Assembly: GCF_042654245.1 (NCBI RefSeq)
Contig: NZ_JBHSGI010000032.1
Coordinates: forward strand, 1-64,000
Origin: Seohaeicola_A nanhaiensis
GTDB lineage: Bacteria > Pseudomonadota > Alphaproteobacteria > Rhodobacterales > Rhodobacteraceae
Direction of reading: 5' to 3'
DNA length: 64,000 nucleotides
In this document: in pieces, positions 42,253 through 52,500 of the stretch
Position numbering within the stretch: the stretch's first letter is position 1
Layout of the letters: every line of letters begins with the position of its first letter
Position numbers and translations under genes: made by a program
Notes under the pieces: model-generated
The model's database searches: none
Told to the model about the DNA's origin: nothing
The model's input: the letters and a program-made list of their open reading frames with translations, nothing else

Positions 42253-43221
42253 TTGAAAGATATCATCGTTGTAAGTGAACGAAATTTCGAGCGATCACCG
42301 GCGATGTGCTGCGTTGTCGAAATGGAGGATGTCTTGGTGCGCGCATTCGGTGGGCGACTCGTGTTACCAAACGAGCCCTTACCGAAAGGCGACGTCAGCA
42401 GGTCCGTGGCCTTCTTCTGCGCCATAAAGGCAAGCAGGCTTGGGGTTCACCGGAAGTACCTGAATGAGCTGCGGGCGAGAGGCGCCACGGTCGTATGCTA
42501 CATTTTCGATGCCTGGACGGTCCCCGATTTTTTCAACGATCGGTCGCGGCGGCTGAAATCTGCCCTGCTCAGGCAGTTTTCGCTGGCCGGTGTCTGCGAT
42601 CACCTCGTCATCCCGTTCCGAGATTCGATCGACAGCTTTTCGCCAGACGACCGGAAACTCGTGCTGCACCTTCCGCTTGGGGTGGACAGTTCCTTGGTCA
42701 ACGGCATGAACGCCGAAAGACCCATCACTGCGCTCGCCTATGGCAGGCAGCCAGAAGGCCTGACCGCGGCCCTTTCCGTCGCGCTGAACGCCCCGAACAG
42801 GGACGGTTTGCTCTATCATACCGATCATATGGAAATCCGCTCGATTCTCGACTTCCACGCACACCGCCGGCAGTTCTGGAAAATCGCACAGAACTCAGAG
42901 ATTGCCCTGGCCTACGATCCCTGGACCTCGCACCAAGCGCGCTTTCCGTTCTCCATCGTGGGCCAGCGCTGGCTGGAATCGCTGGCCGCCGGCTGCGTCG
43001 TCGTGGGGAAACGCCCCCTGACGCCCGAGGCTGATGAAATTATCGGTTGGCAAGACGCGACCATACAGGCGCCGGATGATCCGAAAGAGGCGGTGGAGTT
43101 CATCCTCGCCCTGTCCCGGGACAGGGCGAGGCTACGGGACATCCGCGAGCGTAACGTCGATCAAATCACATCCAGGCACGACTGGAAGCATCGCATCGAG
43201 CAGCTGTTTCGGATGATCTAG
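42253..43221 (+). CDS. Putative glycosyltransferase, GT1-like
   Basis: A 322-residue protein from a TTG at 42253, with GGGGGA just upstream; the longer frame reading through the opposite gene is an artefact. It has HYPERLINK-free GT-like parts: VVCYIFDAWTVPDFF in the acceptor half, PLGVDSSLVNG, and FPFSIVGQRWLESLAAGCVVVGKRP-type end signature (shared with PF13524 proteins), read here as two pieces around residues 235-265. Its GC and codon use are less extreme than the neighbours'. Specificity is unknown. Confidence 0.6.
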   Translation: MKDIIVVSERNFERSPAMCCVVEMEDVLVRAFGGRLVLPNEPLPKGDVSRSVAFFCAIKASRLGVHRKYLNELRARGATVVCYIFDAWTVPDFFNDRSRRLKSALLRQFSLAGVCDHLVIPFRDSIDSFSPDDRKLVLHLPLGVDSSLVNGMNAERPITALAYGRQPEGLTAALSVALNAPNRDGLLYHTDHMEIRSILDFHAHRRQFWKIAQNSEIALAYDPWTSHQARFPFSIVGQRWLESLAAGCVVVGKRPLTPEADEIIGWQDATIQAPDDPKEAVEFILALSRDRARLRDIRERNVDQITSRHDWKHRIEQLFRMI

Positions 43222-44525
43222 GTGTTTTCGTCACCGCCGTCGTCCCGGTCCCTAGCACCATTGTCACGGTCGTGACGGTCCTGTTCACCTCGATCGTGCG
43301 GCCAGTCCCGGCCGGGACTACATTGTCAAAGCTGCCGTCCACGTCGATCTGGGTATAGCTGCCATCGGCTAGTGCGGTCACGTCCGGGGCAAGCGTGCCG
43401 CCCAGAACCACGGGCGCGGTCAAATCGGGCGCGGCCGTTCCATTCAGCCCCGAGCGGAATTTTGCGAGCCGGCCAAGCTCCACTGTGCTGATCGCCGAGA
43501 TCGTGCCGACACCGGCCAGACCATGGCTGTAGTTGAACTCGAACTGGCTGTCGTCGCAGGTCAGGGCGTCCGAGGGTGCGAAGGCGCCCGTCACGATCTG
43601 GACGGTGAACACCGCGCTGGTCCCGAGGCGATACTGCCAGTCCATCACGAGGCCGGTGGCGCCGCTGCCGTTCGAGACGGTCGAGCTGATATTGGGAAGG
43701 ACCATACGACTATTCGGTGCCGTGAGCCCGGTCATCGTCAGCCGGACGGTCGGCCTGAAGTGCAGCGTGGAGCCGGCTGCCAGGATCAGGATCAGGATCG
43801 AGATGCCACCGACCGCGCCGTCGAAGCCGACGAGGCTCTTGCCCATAATCGTCAGGCTGCGACCCGCCGACAGGATGAAGGATGCGTTATCGTATCCCAG
43901 CAGCACCTCGGAGCGGTAGCGCGCGGTCAGGTCAATGCCGCTGATGACGGTGCCGCGGTTCATGAAGCGCACCTGCAGCGCGTCCACGCTCAGCCGATTG
44001 GCCGAGTCATAGCCGGGAACATAGAACTTTCCGCGTTCTTGACCGCCACATCGCGCCCGCCGGCGTCCGTGACGATTGTCCCCTTCGGATCGAGGAAGCC
44101 CGCCGTCACGCGAAGCCGCTGCCAGCGCCGAACGTGAAGTCGTTCAGGGGGTGGCGTGATGTTCCAGCCGATGACATGCCCGTCCAGGTCAACGCTGTCA
44201 CCGGGGACGGTGCCGGGAAGCTCCCTGGTCGACCAGTCACGCCGGATCATTGCCTGGTTGCCGGGCGACTTACCGAGGGGGTCCGGCTGATACACGCAGG
44301 TCGCCGTGACGCGCTGGGTGACGCCGGCTTTCGTCCGATCGTAGACCACCACGATATCGCCGTCGAAGTCATGCTTCAGCAGATCGACGCCGATCCGTGC
44401 ATCCTGACGCGGGATCGCCCGTCATCGGGCGTCACCGGAAAGATGTGGGAGGGCGGGCTGTTGATCCCGCTGACATGACGGCTGAAACGATCGGCCAAGG
44501 CGAATCCTTTCCTGGGGTTCGGCAT
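43166..44525 (-). pseudogene. Decayed phage/GTA spike-like gene with two frameshifts
   Basis: Three consecutive minus-strand pieces appear to be one broken gene. The first (44525 down) begins MPNPRKGFALADRFSRHVSG, then SPPSHIFPVTPDDG, which resembles the N-terminus of the 'spike base protein, Rcc01079 family'. The frame then shifts into DARIGVDLLKHDFDGDIVVV and later GDSVDLDGHVIGWNITPPPE (44352-43990). After a second shift it continues as KFYVPGYDSANRLSVDALQV and a long beta-rich, Gly/Thr-rich stretch to 43166. The 3' end overlaps the convergent glycosyltransferase and may be cut. The spike assignment rests on about 35 residues; the rest is unrecognised. Confidence 0.4.
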
Positions 44526-44653
44526 CGCACCACCAGACCGGCGGACACGGGGTCGCCGTGCCGGGAAAAGATCCTGCCTGAAGATGCGATGGGCGTCTGA
44601 GCCCTGCACCTTCCGCTCATTGTTCTAATAATTCGAAAGCAGGGCGCGCGGCC

Positions 44654-46615
44654 TCAGTTCCCCCGGCCGAGACCGTCGCGCAGGGCGGCGTCGACCGCCG
44701 GGGCGATGCGGCGGCCGAACCTGTCCTCGCCCTGCGGCGACCAGTGGTCGCTGTCCGACCAGTAGAGCCCGTCGCAGTCGAAGATGTCCCGCCCCGGATC
44801 CAGGCCGATCAGAGCCTGTTCCGAGAGATAGCCGAGACCGGCCTGCTGCACTGCCTCGGCCAGATAGGCATCGAGGTCGGCAAAGGCGCGCAGCTGCGCG
44901 GCGGGCAGGCGCAACGCCTCGGAGGCCTGGTCGCAGTCGATCTTCAGCAGGGTATCGGGCGGGACATGGGGTTCGAGCCGGGGGCCGAGCCAGATCACCG
45001 GAACCTCTCCGCGCAGGGCGGCCAGCCCCCCTATGGCGCGCTCGATGGCGGGCAGGTTGAGCCGGACGTCGATCTCGCCGGCGTCGAACAGCGCCCGCGC
45101 CCGCGCCTGCCCTTCGGCATCGGTAAACAGCCAGAACCCCGCCTGGGCATAGAGTCCAAGGGCGATGTGGCGGGCTTCCTCGGTCAGGAAGCGCGCCAGC
45201 GGCGAGCCCCCGCAGGCACCCTCGGCCATTGCAGGGCGGCACTGTCCCTGCCCGAAGCCGACGATGAAGGGATAGTCCATCGCATGAATCAGGCCGTTGT
45301 AGACGTCCAGCGAATGCGAGTCGCCGAAGATCACCAGGGCGCCGCCGTATTGCGCGGCACAGTCCTCGAACCGCTTGCGGACCGGATCGCTGAAATCGTC
45401 CTCGGCATAGAACCGGCAGGGGCCGGGATCGGCCACGGGGCCATGCGAGATGCGGGGCATCTCGGTGATCCGCGCCAGCAGGCCGTGGTTCATCGGCGCG
45501 ATATGCGCCCGGAAATAGTCGGCCTGCAGGCTGGAGAGGCTGAGCCAGGCCCCCAGGGCGCAGACCGTCAGGGATCCCGCCCCTGCCCCGGCGACGACCT
45601 TCCAGGCCGCCATCTTCCTGTGGCGCGCCGGCTGCTCGACGAAACGCCAGCTGAGCCAGGCCAGCGGCAGCGACAGCAGGCCGAGCGCCACCATCACCCA
45701 GACCGGCGGCGGCAGGGGATCGCGCACCCGGGCCAGCGCCAGCAGCGGCTGGTGCCAGAGATAGGCACTGTAGCTGATCAGGCCGATCCCCACCGGAATC
45801 CGCATCGACAGCAGCCGCGCCACCGCCGTGCCCCGGCTGAAGACCAGGATCAGCGCGGTTCCCACCACCGGCAGGAGGGCGAAGAGCGAGGGGAACGGCG
45901 TGCTCTCGTCGAAGAGGAAGATGCTGACGATCAGCGACAGCAGGCCTGCCCCCGCCAGCACGCCATTGGATCCCGTGCCGTTGCGCAGGACCCAGATCGC
46001 GCAGAGCGAGCCGGCCATCAACTCCCAGGCCCGGCTGGGCAGCAGGTAGAAATTGGCATCCGGCGCCTTGCGCCAGAGCACCTCGGACGCGGCCAGGCTC
46101 AGCACCAGGATCACGGCCAGCAGGACCACCGAAAAGCGCCAGGAGCGACGCCAGAACAGCATCAGGAGCAGCGGGAAGAACAGGTAGTACTGCTCCTCCA
46201 CCGCCAGGCTCCAGGTATGCAGCAGCGGCTTTGCCTCGGCGGCCGCCGCGAAATAGCCGCTCTCGATCCAGAACAGGAAGTTGGAGGCGAAGAGACTGAC
46301 CGCCGCCACGCTCTGGCTGTAGTCCTTGAACTCGCTCGGCAGCATCCAGATCCAGGCAAAGGGCGTCGTCACGGCCACGATCAGGGCCAAGGCCGGCAGG
46401 ATCCGCCGGGCCCGGCGCGCGTAGAAATCGACGATCGAAAAGCCCGGTCCGTCCAGCCGCTCGACGATGATGGTGGTGATCAGATAGCCGGAAATGACGA
46501 AGAATATGTCGACCCCGACGAAGCCGCCGGAAAACAGGTCGAGCCCGGCATGGAACAGGATGACGGGCAGGACGGCGACCGAGCGCAATCCGTCGATTTC
46601 TGAACGATACTTCAA
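44654..46615 (-). CDS. Acyltransferase-3 with C-terminal SGNH domain
   Basis: A 653-residue paralogue of the protein at 19903-21837, starting at TTG 46615 with YRSEIDGLRSVAVLPVILFH. It has DIFFVISGYLITTIIVE, RRARRILPAL and HTWSLAVEEQYY, with about ten membrane segments. The SGNH part (residues 400-653) has LVIFGDSHSLDVYNG and a C-terminal SDSDHWSPQG block, with Asp and His of the triad. The TTG overlaps the previous stop by 4 nt (TTGA). A 1508-codon frame through this region is not one protein. It acts with the two upstream acylation genes. Confidence 0.88.
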   Translation of the reverse strand: MKYRSEIDGLRSVAVLPVILFHAGLDLFSGGFVGVDIFFVISGYLITTIIVERLDGPGFSIVDFYARRARRILPALALIVAVTTPFAWIWMLPSEFKDYSQSVAAVSLFASNFLFWIESGYFAAAAEAKPLLHTWSLAVEEQYYLFFPLLLMLFWRRSWRFSVVLLAVILVLSLAASEVLWRKAPDANFYLLPSRAWELMAGSLCAIWVLRNGTGSNGVLAGAGLLSLIVSIFLFDESTPFPSLFALLPVVGTALILVFSRGTAVARLLSMRIPVGIGLISYSAYLWHQPLLALARVRDPLPPPVWVMVALGLLSLPLAWLSWRFVEQPARHRKMAAWKVVAGAGAGSLTVCALGAWLSLSSLQADYFRAHIAPMNHGLLARITEMPRISHGPVADPGPCRFYAEDDFSDPVRKRFEDCAAQYGGALVIFGDSHSLDVYNGLIHAMDYPFIVGFGQGQCRPAMAEGACGGSPLARFLTEEARHIALGLYAQAGFWLFTDAEGQARARALFDAGEIDVRLNLPAIERAIGGLAALRGEVPVIWLGPRLEPHVPPDTLLKIDCDQASEALRLPAAQLRAFADLDAYLAEAVQQAGLGYLSEQALIGLDPGRDIFDCDGLYWSDSDHWSPQGEDRFGRRIAPAVDAALRDGLGRGN

Positions 46616-47700
46616 GACGCGCGCTCCCGGGCGATGAGGTCGAGCAGCGCCCTGCCGAACCGGCGATTGGCCTCCGGCGTGTAGTGGCCGTCCGGCAGGA
46701 AGGCGGCGGGGTCGCGCGGATCCACCTCGTCGGCCGTGGCGAGATAGGGAATCTGCCCGGCTTTCAGCGCGGGCACGAGTTCGGCGGCCAGATCGACATC
46801 CGTCGCCTGGCGCGACTGGATCAGCAGCACCACGGGCAGTTGGCCATCCTCTTTCGCGGTCTCGGCAAAGAGGCGCACCATGCGCCGCAGCACGTCGGCG
46901 TGCGGATAACCGCCCCCGAGGACGGCGGCCTTGGTCCTGTCCACATGCGAGATCGCGAGCGAGCGTCGCACCAGACGCAGGAAGGGCGAGGCATCGAGCG
47001 CCGGCAGGCCGAAGGTGAGCGGCCCGTAGAACGCATCCTGCGCGCTCAGCTGGTCGCGCCAGGCCTGGGCCTGGGCCGGATCGCGGGCAAGTCCCCGCTC
47101 GGCACTCGCGCTGTTCACCAGCGGCTCGATCCGGCGCAGGGCGTCCGGCCCGTCGGGCAGGTAGATCGGATAGGTGAAGGGCGCGGGCTGCTCGAACACC
47201 CAAGTCCGGTTGCTGAGGGCTGCGAGGGCCGGCACCGAGGAGGACAGGATGCCAAGCACGACGATATCTCCCCGGCGCCGGTTGCCGCGGTCCTCCTCGA
47301 ACAGCGCAAAGGTGAAGTTCGGCGGCGCCGCGGGGCCGCCATGCTCGTCGTCCCTGAGCCCGGGATCCTCGGCCACCGCGGCCTGGACGATGTGGTGGCT
47401 GAAGGACATGCCGTAGTTGCGCAGCACCGGCCCGATGTCCTCGGGTTCCGCCCTGAAGGCCTCCTGCGACTGGGCCAGGATATCCGGACGCCAGGCGACG
47501 TCGAAGAGATTGCCGGGCACGCCGGGGGTCGCCTCCCACCGGGCCAGCTTGCCGGGCACCGAGCGGCCGTATTCGAAATACTGGACAAGTCCGTTGAGCC
47601 TGCCCAGAGATCTCGCGCCCGCGAGGCCCGCGGCCACCAGCCCGTCCAGCACCACCAGCAGAAGCAGCGTCAGCGCAAGAACCCCGAACGTCTGTCTCAT
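46612..47700 (-). CDS. AlgJ/AlgX-like SGNH protein
   Basis: A 362-residue protein with one N-terminal membrane segment (LALTLLLLVVLDGLVAAGL). The body has an SGNH-like layout: GILSSS as the serine block near residue 150 and FLPDGHYTPEANRRFGRALL as the Asp/His block at the end. AlgJ-type proteins receive acetyl groups from an MBOAT partner and pass them to polysaccharide in the periplasm. The MBOAT gene lies 10 bp upstream on the same strand, which supports that role. Confidence 0.72.
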   Translation of the reverse strand: MRQTFGVLALTLLLLVVLDGLVAAGLAGARSLGRLNGLVQYFEYGRSVPGKLARWEATPGVPGNLFDVAWRPDILAQSQEAFRAEPEDIGPVLRNYGMSFSHHIVQAAVAEDPGLRDDEHGGPAAPPNFTFALFEEDRGNRRRGDIVVLGILSSSVPALAALSNRTWVFEQPAPFTYPIYLPDGPDALRRIEPLVNSASAERGLARDPAQAQAWRDQLSAQDAFYGPLTFGLPALDASPFLRLVRRSLAISHVDRTKAAVLGGGYPHADVLRRMVRLFAETAKEDGQLPVVLLIQSRQATDVDLAAELVPALKAGQIPYLATADEVDPRDPAAFLPDGHYTPEANRRFGRALLDLIARERAS

Positions 47701-47709
47701 CGCCCCACC

Positions 47710-49137
47710 TCAGAACTGGAAATAGATAAAGGCACTCGTGGCCGTGGTTGCCCCGAACGCCAGGAGATAGATCATCCCCGCATAGAGACCGGCCCGCACG
47801 ACCATCGGCCAGCGGGCGTAGAACTGGACGTCGCCGCGGCGTTCGATCGCGGCGTCCCAGAGGAACAGAACCGCGATCCCCAGCAGGCTCGCGGCCGGAG
47901 GCACCGGCATCGACAGCATGGCCGGCGCAGGAAGCACGCCCGCCAGCCGGCCGGTGAACTCGGTGATCTGCTCGAACGAGCGGGCCCGGAACAGCAGCCA
48001 CCCGTAGCAGACGATCTGGAAAAACACGGCGATGGCCAGGCCCTTCCACAGCAGCCGGCCCAGGCCGGCGGGGCGGCGGCCCGGACCGCCCCAGCGGCCG
48101 GCAAGCGCACGGTGCCCCGCCAGCAACGCGCCCTGGTAGAACCCCCAGAGGACGAAATTCCAGGCCGCCCCATGCCAGAGCCCGCCCAGCACCATCGTCG
48201 CCATCAGGTTCCGGTAGGTCTTCCAGCGTCCTCCGCGGTTCCCGCCGAGGGAGATGTAGAGATAGTCGCGCAACCAGGTCGACAGGCTGATGTGCCAGCG
48301 CCGCCAGAACTCCTGAGGATCGGTGGCGAAATAGGGCTGCGCGAAATTGCGCATCAGATGGAACCCCATCATCTTGGCCACGCCCCGCGCGATATCGGTA
48401 TATCCCGAGAAATCGCAGTAGATCTGGATCGCGAACAGCCAGGTGGCGAAGAGGATATCCAGCCGGGACGGGTCGGGGCTGGAGTATATGGCGTCGACCG
48501 AGGGGGCCACGCCATCGGCGATGACCACCTTCTTGATCAGCCCGGTCATGCAGAGCACCGCCCCCCGCCGCAGCGCCTCCCAGCTCAGCACCCTGGGGTT
48601 CTGGATGTTGGGCAGCAGATTGGAGGCCCGTTCGATCGGGCCGGCAACGAGCTGCGGGAAGAAGGCCACGAACAGCGCGAAATCGAGGAAGTCCCGCGAG
48701 GGCTCCAGTTCCCGGCGGTAGACGTCGATCGTGTAGCTGAGCGTCTGGAAGGTATAGAAGGAGATCCCGACCGGCAGCACGATCGCCAGCATCACGGGAT
48801 CGGGGTGATAGCCGGCCCAGCCCAGCAGCTCCTGGAAGGAGTCGACGAAGAAGCCGAGGTATTTGAAGATCGCGAGCATGCCGAGATTGGCCGCAAGCGA
48901 GACCATCAGCCAATGGCGCCGCCGCAGGTCGTCGCTCTCCTGGCGGATCCTGAGGGCGACGAGATAGTCGATCCCCGTACTGAGCAGGATCAGGCCGAGA
49001 AAGCGCCAGTCCCAGGCGCCGTAGAACACGTAGCTGGCCACCAGCAGCATCCGGTTCTGCCCGCGGTGGGGCAGCAGGACGTAGGCCACCATGACAACAA
49101 GAAAAAATGCCCAGAACTCTAGTTCGGTAAACAGCAT
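47710..49137 (-). CDS. MBOAT-family O-acyltransferase (AlgI-like)
   Basis: A 475-residue protein with about ten membrane segments. It has NRMLLVASYVFYGAWDWRF, VGISFYTFQTLSYTIDVYR, FWRRWHISLSTWLRDYLYI and the catalytic His region GGLWHGAAWNF (His about 320). These are the AlgI/DltB family signatures. It moves acyl groups from CoA across the membrane for the SGNH partners encoded downstream. It is first of the three-gene acylation unit. Confidence 0.9.
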   Translation of the reverse strand: MLFTELEFWAFFLVVMVAYVLLPHRGQNRMLLVASYVFYGAWDWRFLGLILLSTGIDYLVALRIRQESDDLRRRHWLMVSLAANLGMLAIFKYLGFFVDSFQELLGWAGYHPDPVMLAIVLPVGISFYTFQTLSYTIDVYRRELEPSRDFLDFALFVAFFPQLVAGPIERASNLLPNIQNPRVLSWEALRRGAVLCMTGLIKKVVIADGVAPSVDAIYSSPDPSRLDILFATWLFAIQIYCDFSGYTDIARGVAKMMGFHLMRNFAQPYFATDPQEFWRRWHISLSTWLRDYLYISLGGNRGGRWKTYRNLMATMVLGGLWHGAAWNFVLWGFYQGALLAGHRALAGRWGGPGRRPAGLGRLLWKGLAIAVFFQIVCYGWLLFRARSFEQITEFTGRLAGVLPAPAMLSMPVPPAASLLGIAVLFLWDAAIERRGDVQFYARWPMVVRAGLYAGMIYLLAFGATTATSAFIYFQF

Positions 49138-49536
49138 ACTTGGCCTGAAATCCGCTTCCGAACCTTCTGATCGGCCTCACCGGGGATCACGAGTGACGGC
49201 GAGCGATTCCGAGCATAGCCATCTTATCCCGGATTATGAACAGGTTTCTGGTTCGTCCCGCCCGGCGCCAGAGGGAGGCGCAAGGGCCCCGTTCTGGCCG
49301 CGGCCCGCAGCCGGCGCCCTCGGGCGGCCCAGGCGTCGCCGGCCCGCCCGGGACATGTCGGCGAGATTGCGCCAAGCCCCTTCCCCGCCACGGCCGAGAC
49401 ACATTGTTACCGATAAAGGCTCGCAGAAAAGCCACATAACCCATCGAGATTTGGGGGGTAATGCTGACCAAAGGCGAGTAAACCATGAGAATTGCCCCAG
49501 TTTCACCCAATCTCAACTCTGCCTTGGGAAGTTCCG
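49138..49536. promoter_or_regulatory. Divergent intergenic region between acylation unit and beta-helix RTX gene
   Basis: 399 bp with no gene. An AT-richer part near 49400-49470 (TTGTTACCGATAAAGG) might carry a promoter for the RTX gene. Nothing else is recognised. Confidence 0.3.
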
Positions 49537-52500
49537 ATGACCGCACATGCCTCCGGCAAGCCTGCCTTCTCCTCGACTGCGGCGCGTAGACTTCAGATGG
49601 CTGCTACTGTTTTGGGACTGGTCACCGGCATCACCGCTGCGGACGCGGACACCGTCGCCTCGAACCTTCCGGGCGATGGCATCGCCGTCTCTGCCATGGC
49701 AGGGCGGACGACGACCCTGCAGCTTGGCGATTCCTCCATCACCGGCGTAGAGGTCCTGAACGGCCCGGCGCATGGCAACATCACCGTCAATCCCGACAAT
49801 TCCCTCGCGATCGTCCTGACCACCTCCGGCCAGACGTCCGATATTTCCTGCGACATCCGGATCACCCACGCCGATGGTACGACCGAGGATCGCACGGTCG
49901 AGATCGACGTGACGCCCGGGGTGGAACAGGCCGGATGGGGCAATGCGGACTTCTACAAGCTCGCCACGGATTCCGATAACCGCACCATCGTCGAGCATGG
50001 CGAGAATCACCGCGAGGTCTATGTATCCGCCAGCGCCGAAGCGCTGACGCTCGCGGATATTGCCGCGCGCGAAGGGGTCGACGTATCCCAGGTCACGGGT
50101 CAGTTCCTGGTGGAGCACTCCCAGTACGGCAGCAGCGAAGACCTCGCCCTGGCGCAGGATGCGGGAAAACTGCTCTGGTCGGCCCTGATGGATGCCTCCA
50201 GGACGGAACCCTCGTCGCACTGGCTGATGTTCGAACGCGGCTATACCTACGACAAGATGGAAAACGCCTTTCCGTCGCCGGGCGCCAACGGAGAGTCAGA
50301 GCTGCACCCGATCTATCTGGGCGCCTTCGGCGATGGAACCCGGCCGGAAATCACGACGATGCAGTATACCTTCAAGGAGGGCAGCGAGAACGTCGTCATC
50401 CAGGATCTGCATTTTTCCGGGTCGGTGATCCTCAACGCGGGCAGCAATTTCATCTTCGACAGTGTCGAGATCACCCGTGGCGACCTGGTCGCGCAGGGCG
50501 TCGACGAGCGGTTCGAGGGCTTCACGTTCCGGAACTCGGCCATCTACGACGTGTACCGCGACGAACCCACCGGCGGCCGGACCACCTGGGAAGCAATCCC
50601 CGACAGGGTTGCCGGGCTATATGCCTCTCTCATAGACAACCTTCTGATTGAGGACAGCTTTTTCGACCATGCAGGGTGGTCTGACGACTATCTGGATGGC
50701 AATGGCCAGCCCCCCGGCCTGGGCAGCCACAACATCTATCTGCAAAGCAATGCCACCGGCGTCACCCTGCGCGACAACATCATCATGCGCGGCGGCGGCA
50801 ATGATGCGCAGATCCGCTCGGGCGGGTTCATCGAAGACAACATCTTCATGGACAGCAATGCCGGGGTGTTCTTCGCCGCCGGGGGCGCCGACAATGACGG
50901 CGAGGGAAACTATACCCTGTTCACGGGGAACGTGGTCACTTCGGGCGGGCACCGGCAGGTGGACGGGCACTCTGCCGGTCTGACGATGGGCATTTCCAAC
51001 AAGGGGTTCATGCCGACCCTGCTGGACAACATTGTCGCGCATCTGGCGAACCCCAACGATCCCGACGAACTGGCATCGAAGCCGATCACGCATCTGGGAC
51101 TCGACAACAACACCGGCGCTCCGGTCTATGACAACACGATCGTCTACAACTGGGCCGGGGCGAATGCCGTCCGGGATGCCCAGGATCAGAATGTCGATGG
51201 CCTCGACCGTGCCGTGCTCGACCAGACGACGATCCAGAACTTCGCCTCCCAGCTGCTGGGCAAGGCGAATGCCTCGATCGCGGACCTGGCGAACTATCTC
51301 CGGGCCGCGGCTCATGGCCAACTGGACAGCCACGTCGATGCCGATCTGATCAACGCCTACTTCCAGACGGCCTTCGGGCTCTCCACCACGCTGCGGGCAG
51401 AGGCAGCAACGCTGCGCTTCATCCCGAACGAGCTGGGCGACGGCGTCCGCTGGGACAACCGCATGAACTGGGACAGCGGCGACCTGCCCGGCACCCAGGA
51501 CGGCGACAGCGTCGATCTGGGCGGCAACTGGGTCTTCTATGAGGGAACCTCCGAAATCCGCACCCTCGAGTTCGGGCTGAAGGGTGAACTGAACGTCACC
51601 AACGGGCTGCTCAGGGTAACCGACGGGCTGGTGGTGGACGCTTCCGGCGCGACCCTGAACATCGACCGGTCCGGACAGTTCTGGACCGGCGGCTATTCCG
51701 ATACCGACGTGCTCCGGGTCAATGCCGCCGGCGGACGATACGCCAACACCGGCCTGTCCATCGGCAACATCAAGATGGACGTCTCGGACAACGCCCAGGT
51801 TCTCCTCGCCACGGATGGTGCGGAATACATCATGCGGGGCCGCAGCCAGCTGACCGTGACCGGGGGCGATGCCAAGGTCGGTTTCGATGGCCAGGCCGGC
51901 GGCACGGCGGCCCTGCTGATGACCGCAAGCTCCGACCTGACGTTCGTCGCCGAAGGCGGCAAGATCGGAACCATCGGCGAATTCTACTCGGGCCATTACG
52001 ACGCAGGGGCCGGCGGGGTCCGGTCGGGCGTCAGCCTCGGAGGCGCCACCCTAGAGGTCGATGTGTCGGACGTGGCGGCGCTGGGAATCGGAAAATTCGA
52101 CCTGATCCATGTGGACGAGCTGATCGGCACCTTCGGAACGATCAACATCGTTGGCCTGGCCAAGAACCAGTCGGCCAAGGTGGTGATCAACTACACGACG
52201 GACAAGGTCACGCTGCTTCTCGGCGAAGTCGGCAAGGGCGACGGCCTTGCCACCTTGCAACTCGTGGGCAAGGCGGACAGCGCCATGTCGGACAGGGAAC
52301 TCTTCGACATCCTGACCGACGGACACGGTGTCTATCCCGTCGACCGCCCCGAAGCGCCCACCCATGAGACACTGGACGGGACATCCACCGACGATGTCAT
52401 CAAGGGGACGGAGAAGGACAGCTACATGAGGGGCTTCACCGGCAATGATACGCTGGACGGCAGAAATGGCCACGATACCCTCTTTGGCGCGCGGGGCGAC

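Noticed and set aside
44654..49180. A 1508-codon open frame on the minus strand
   Set aside because: Only its 3' part (from 46615) is a real acyltransferase. The upstream part is a shadow of the SGNH and MBOAT genes in another frame.
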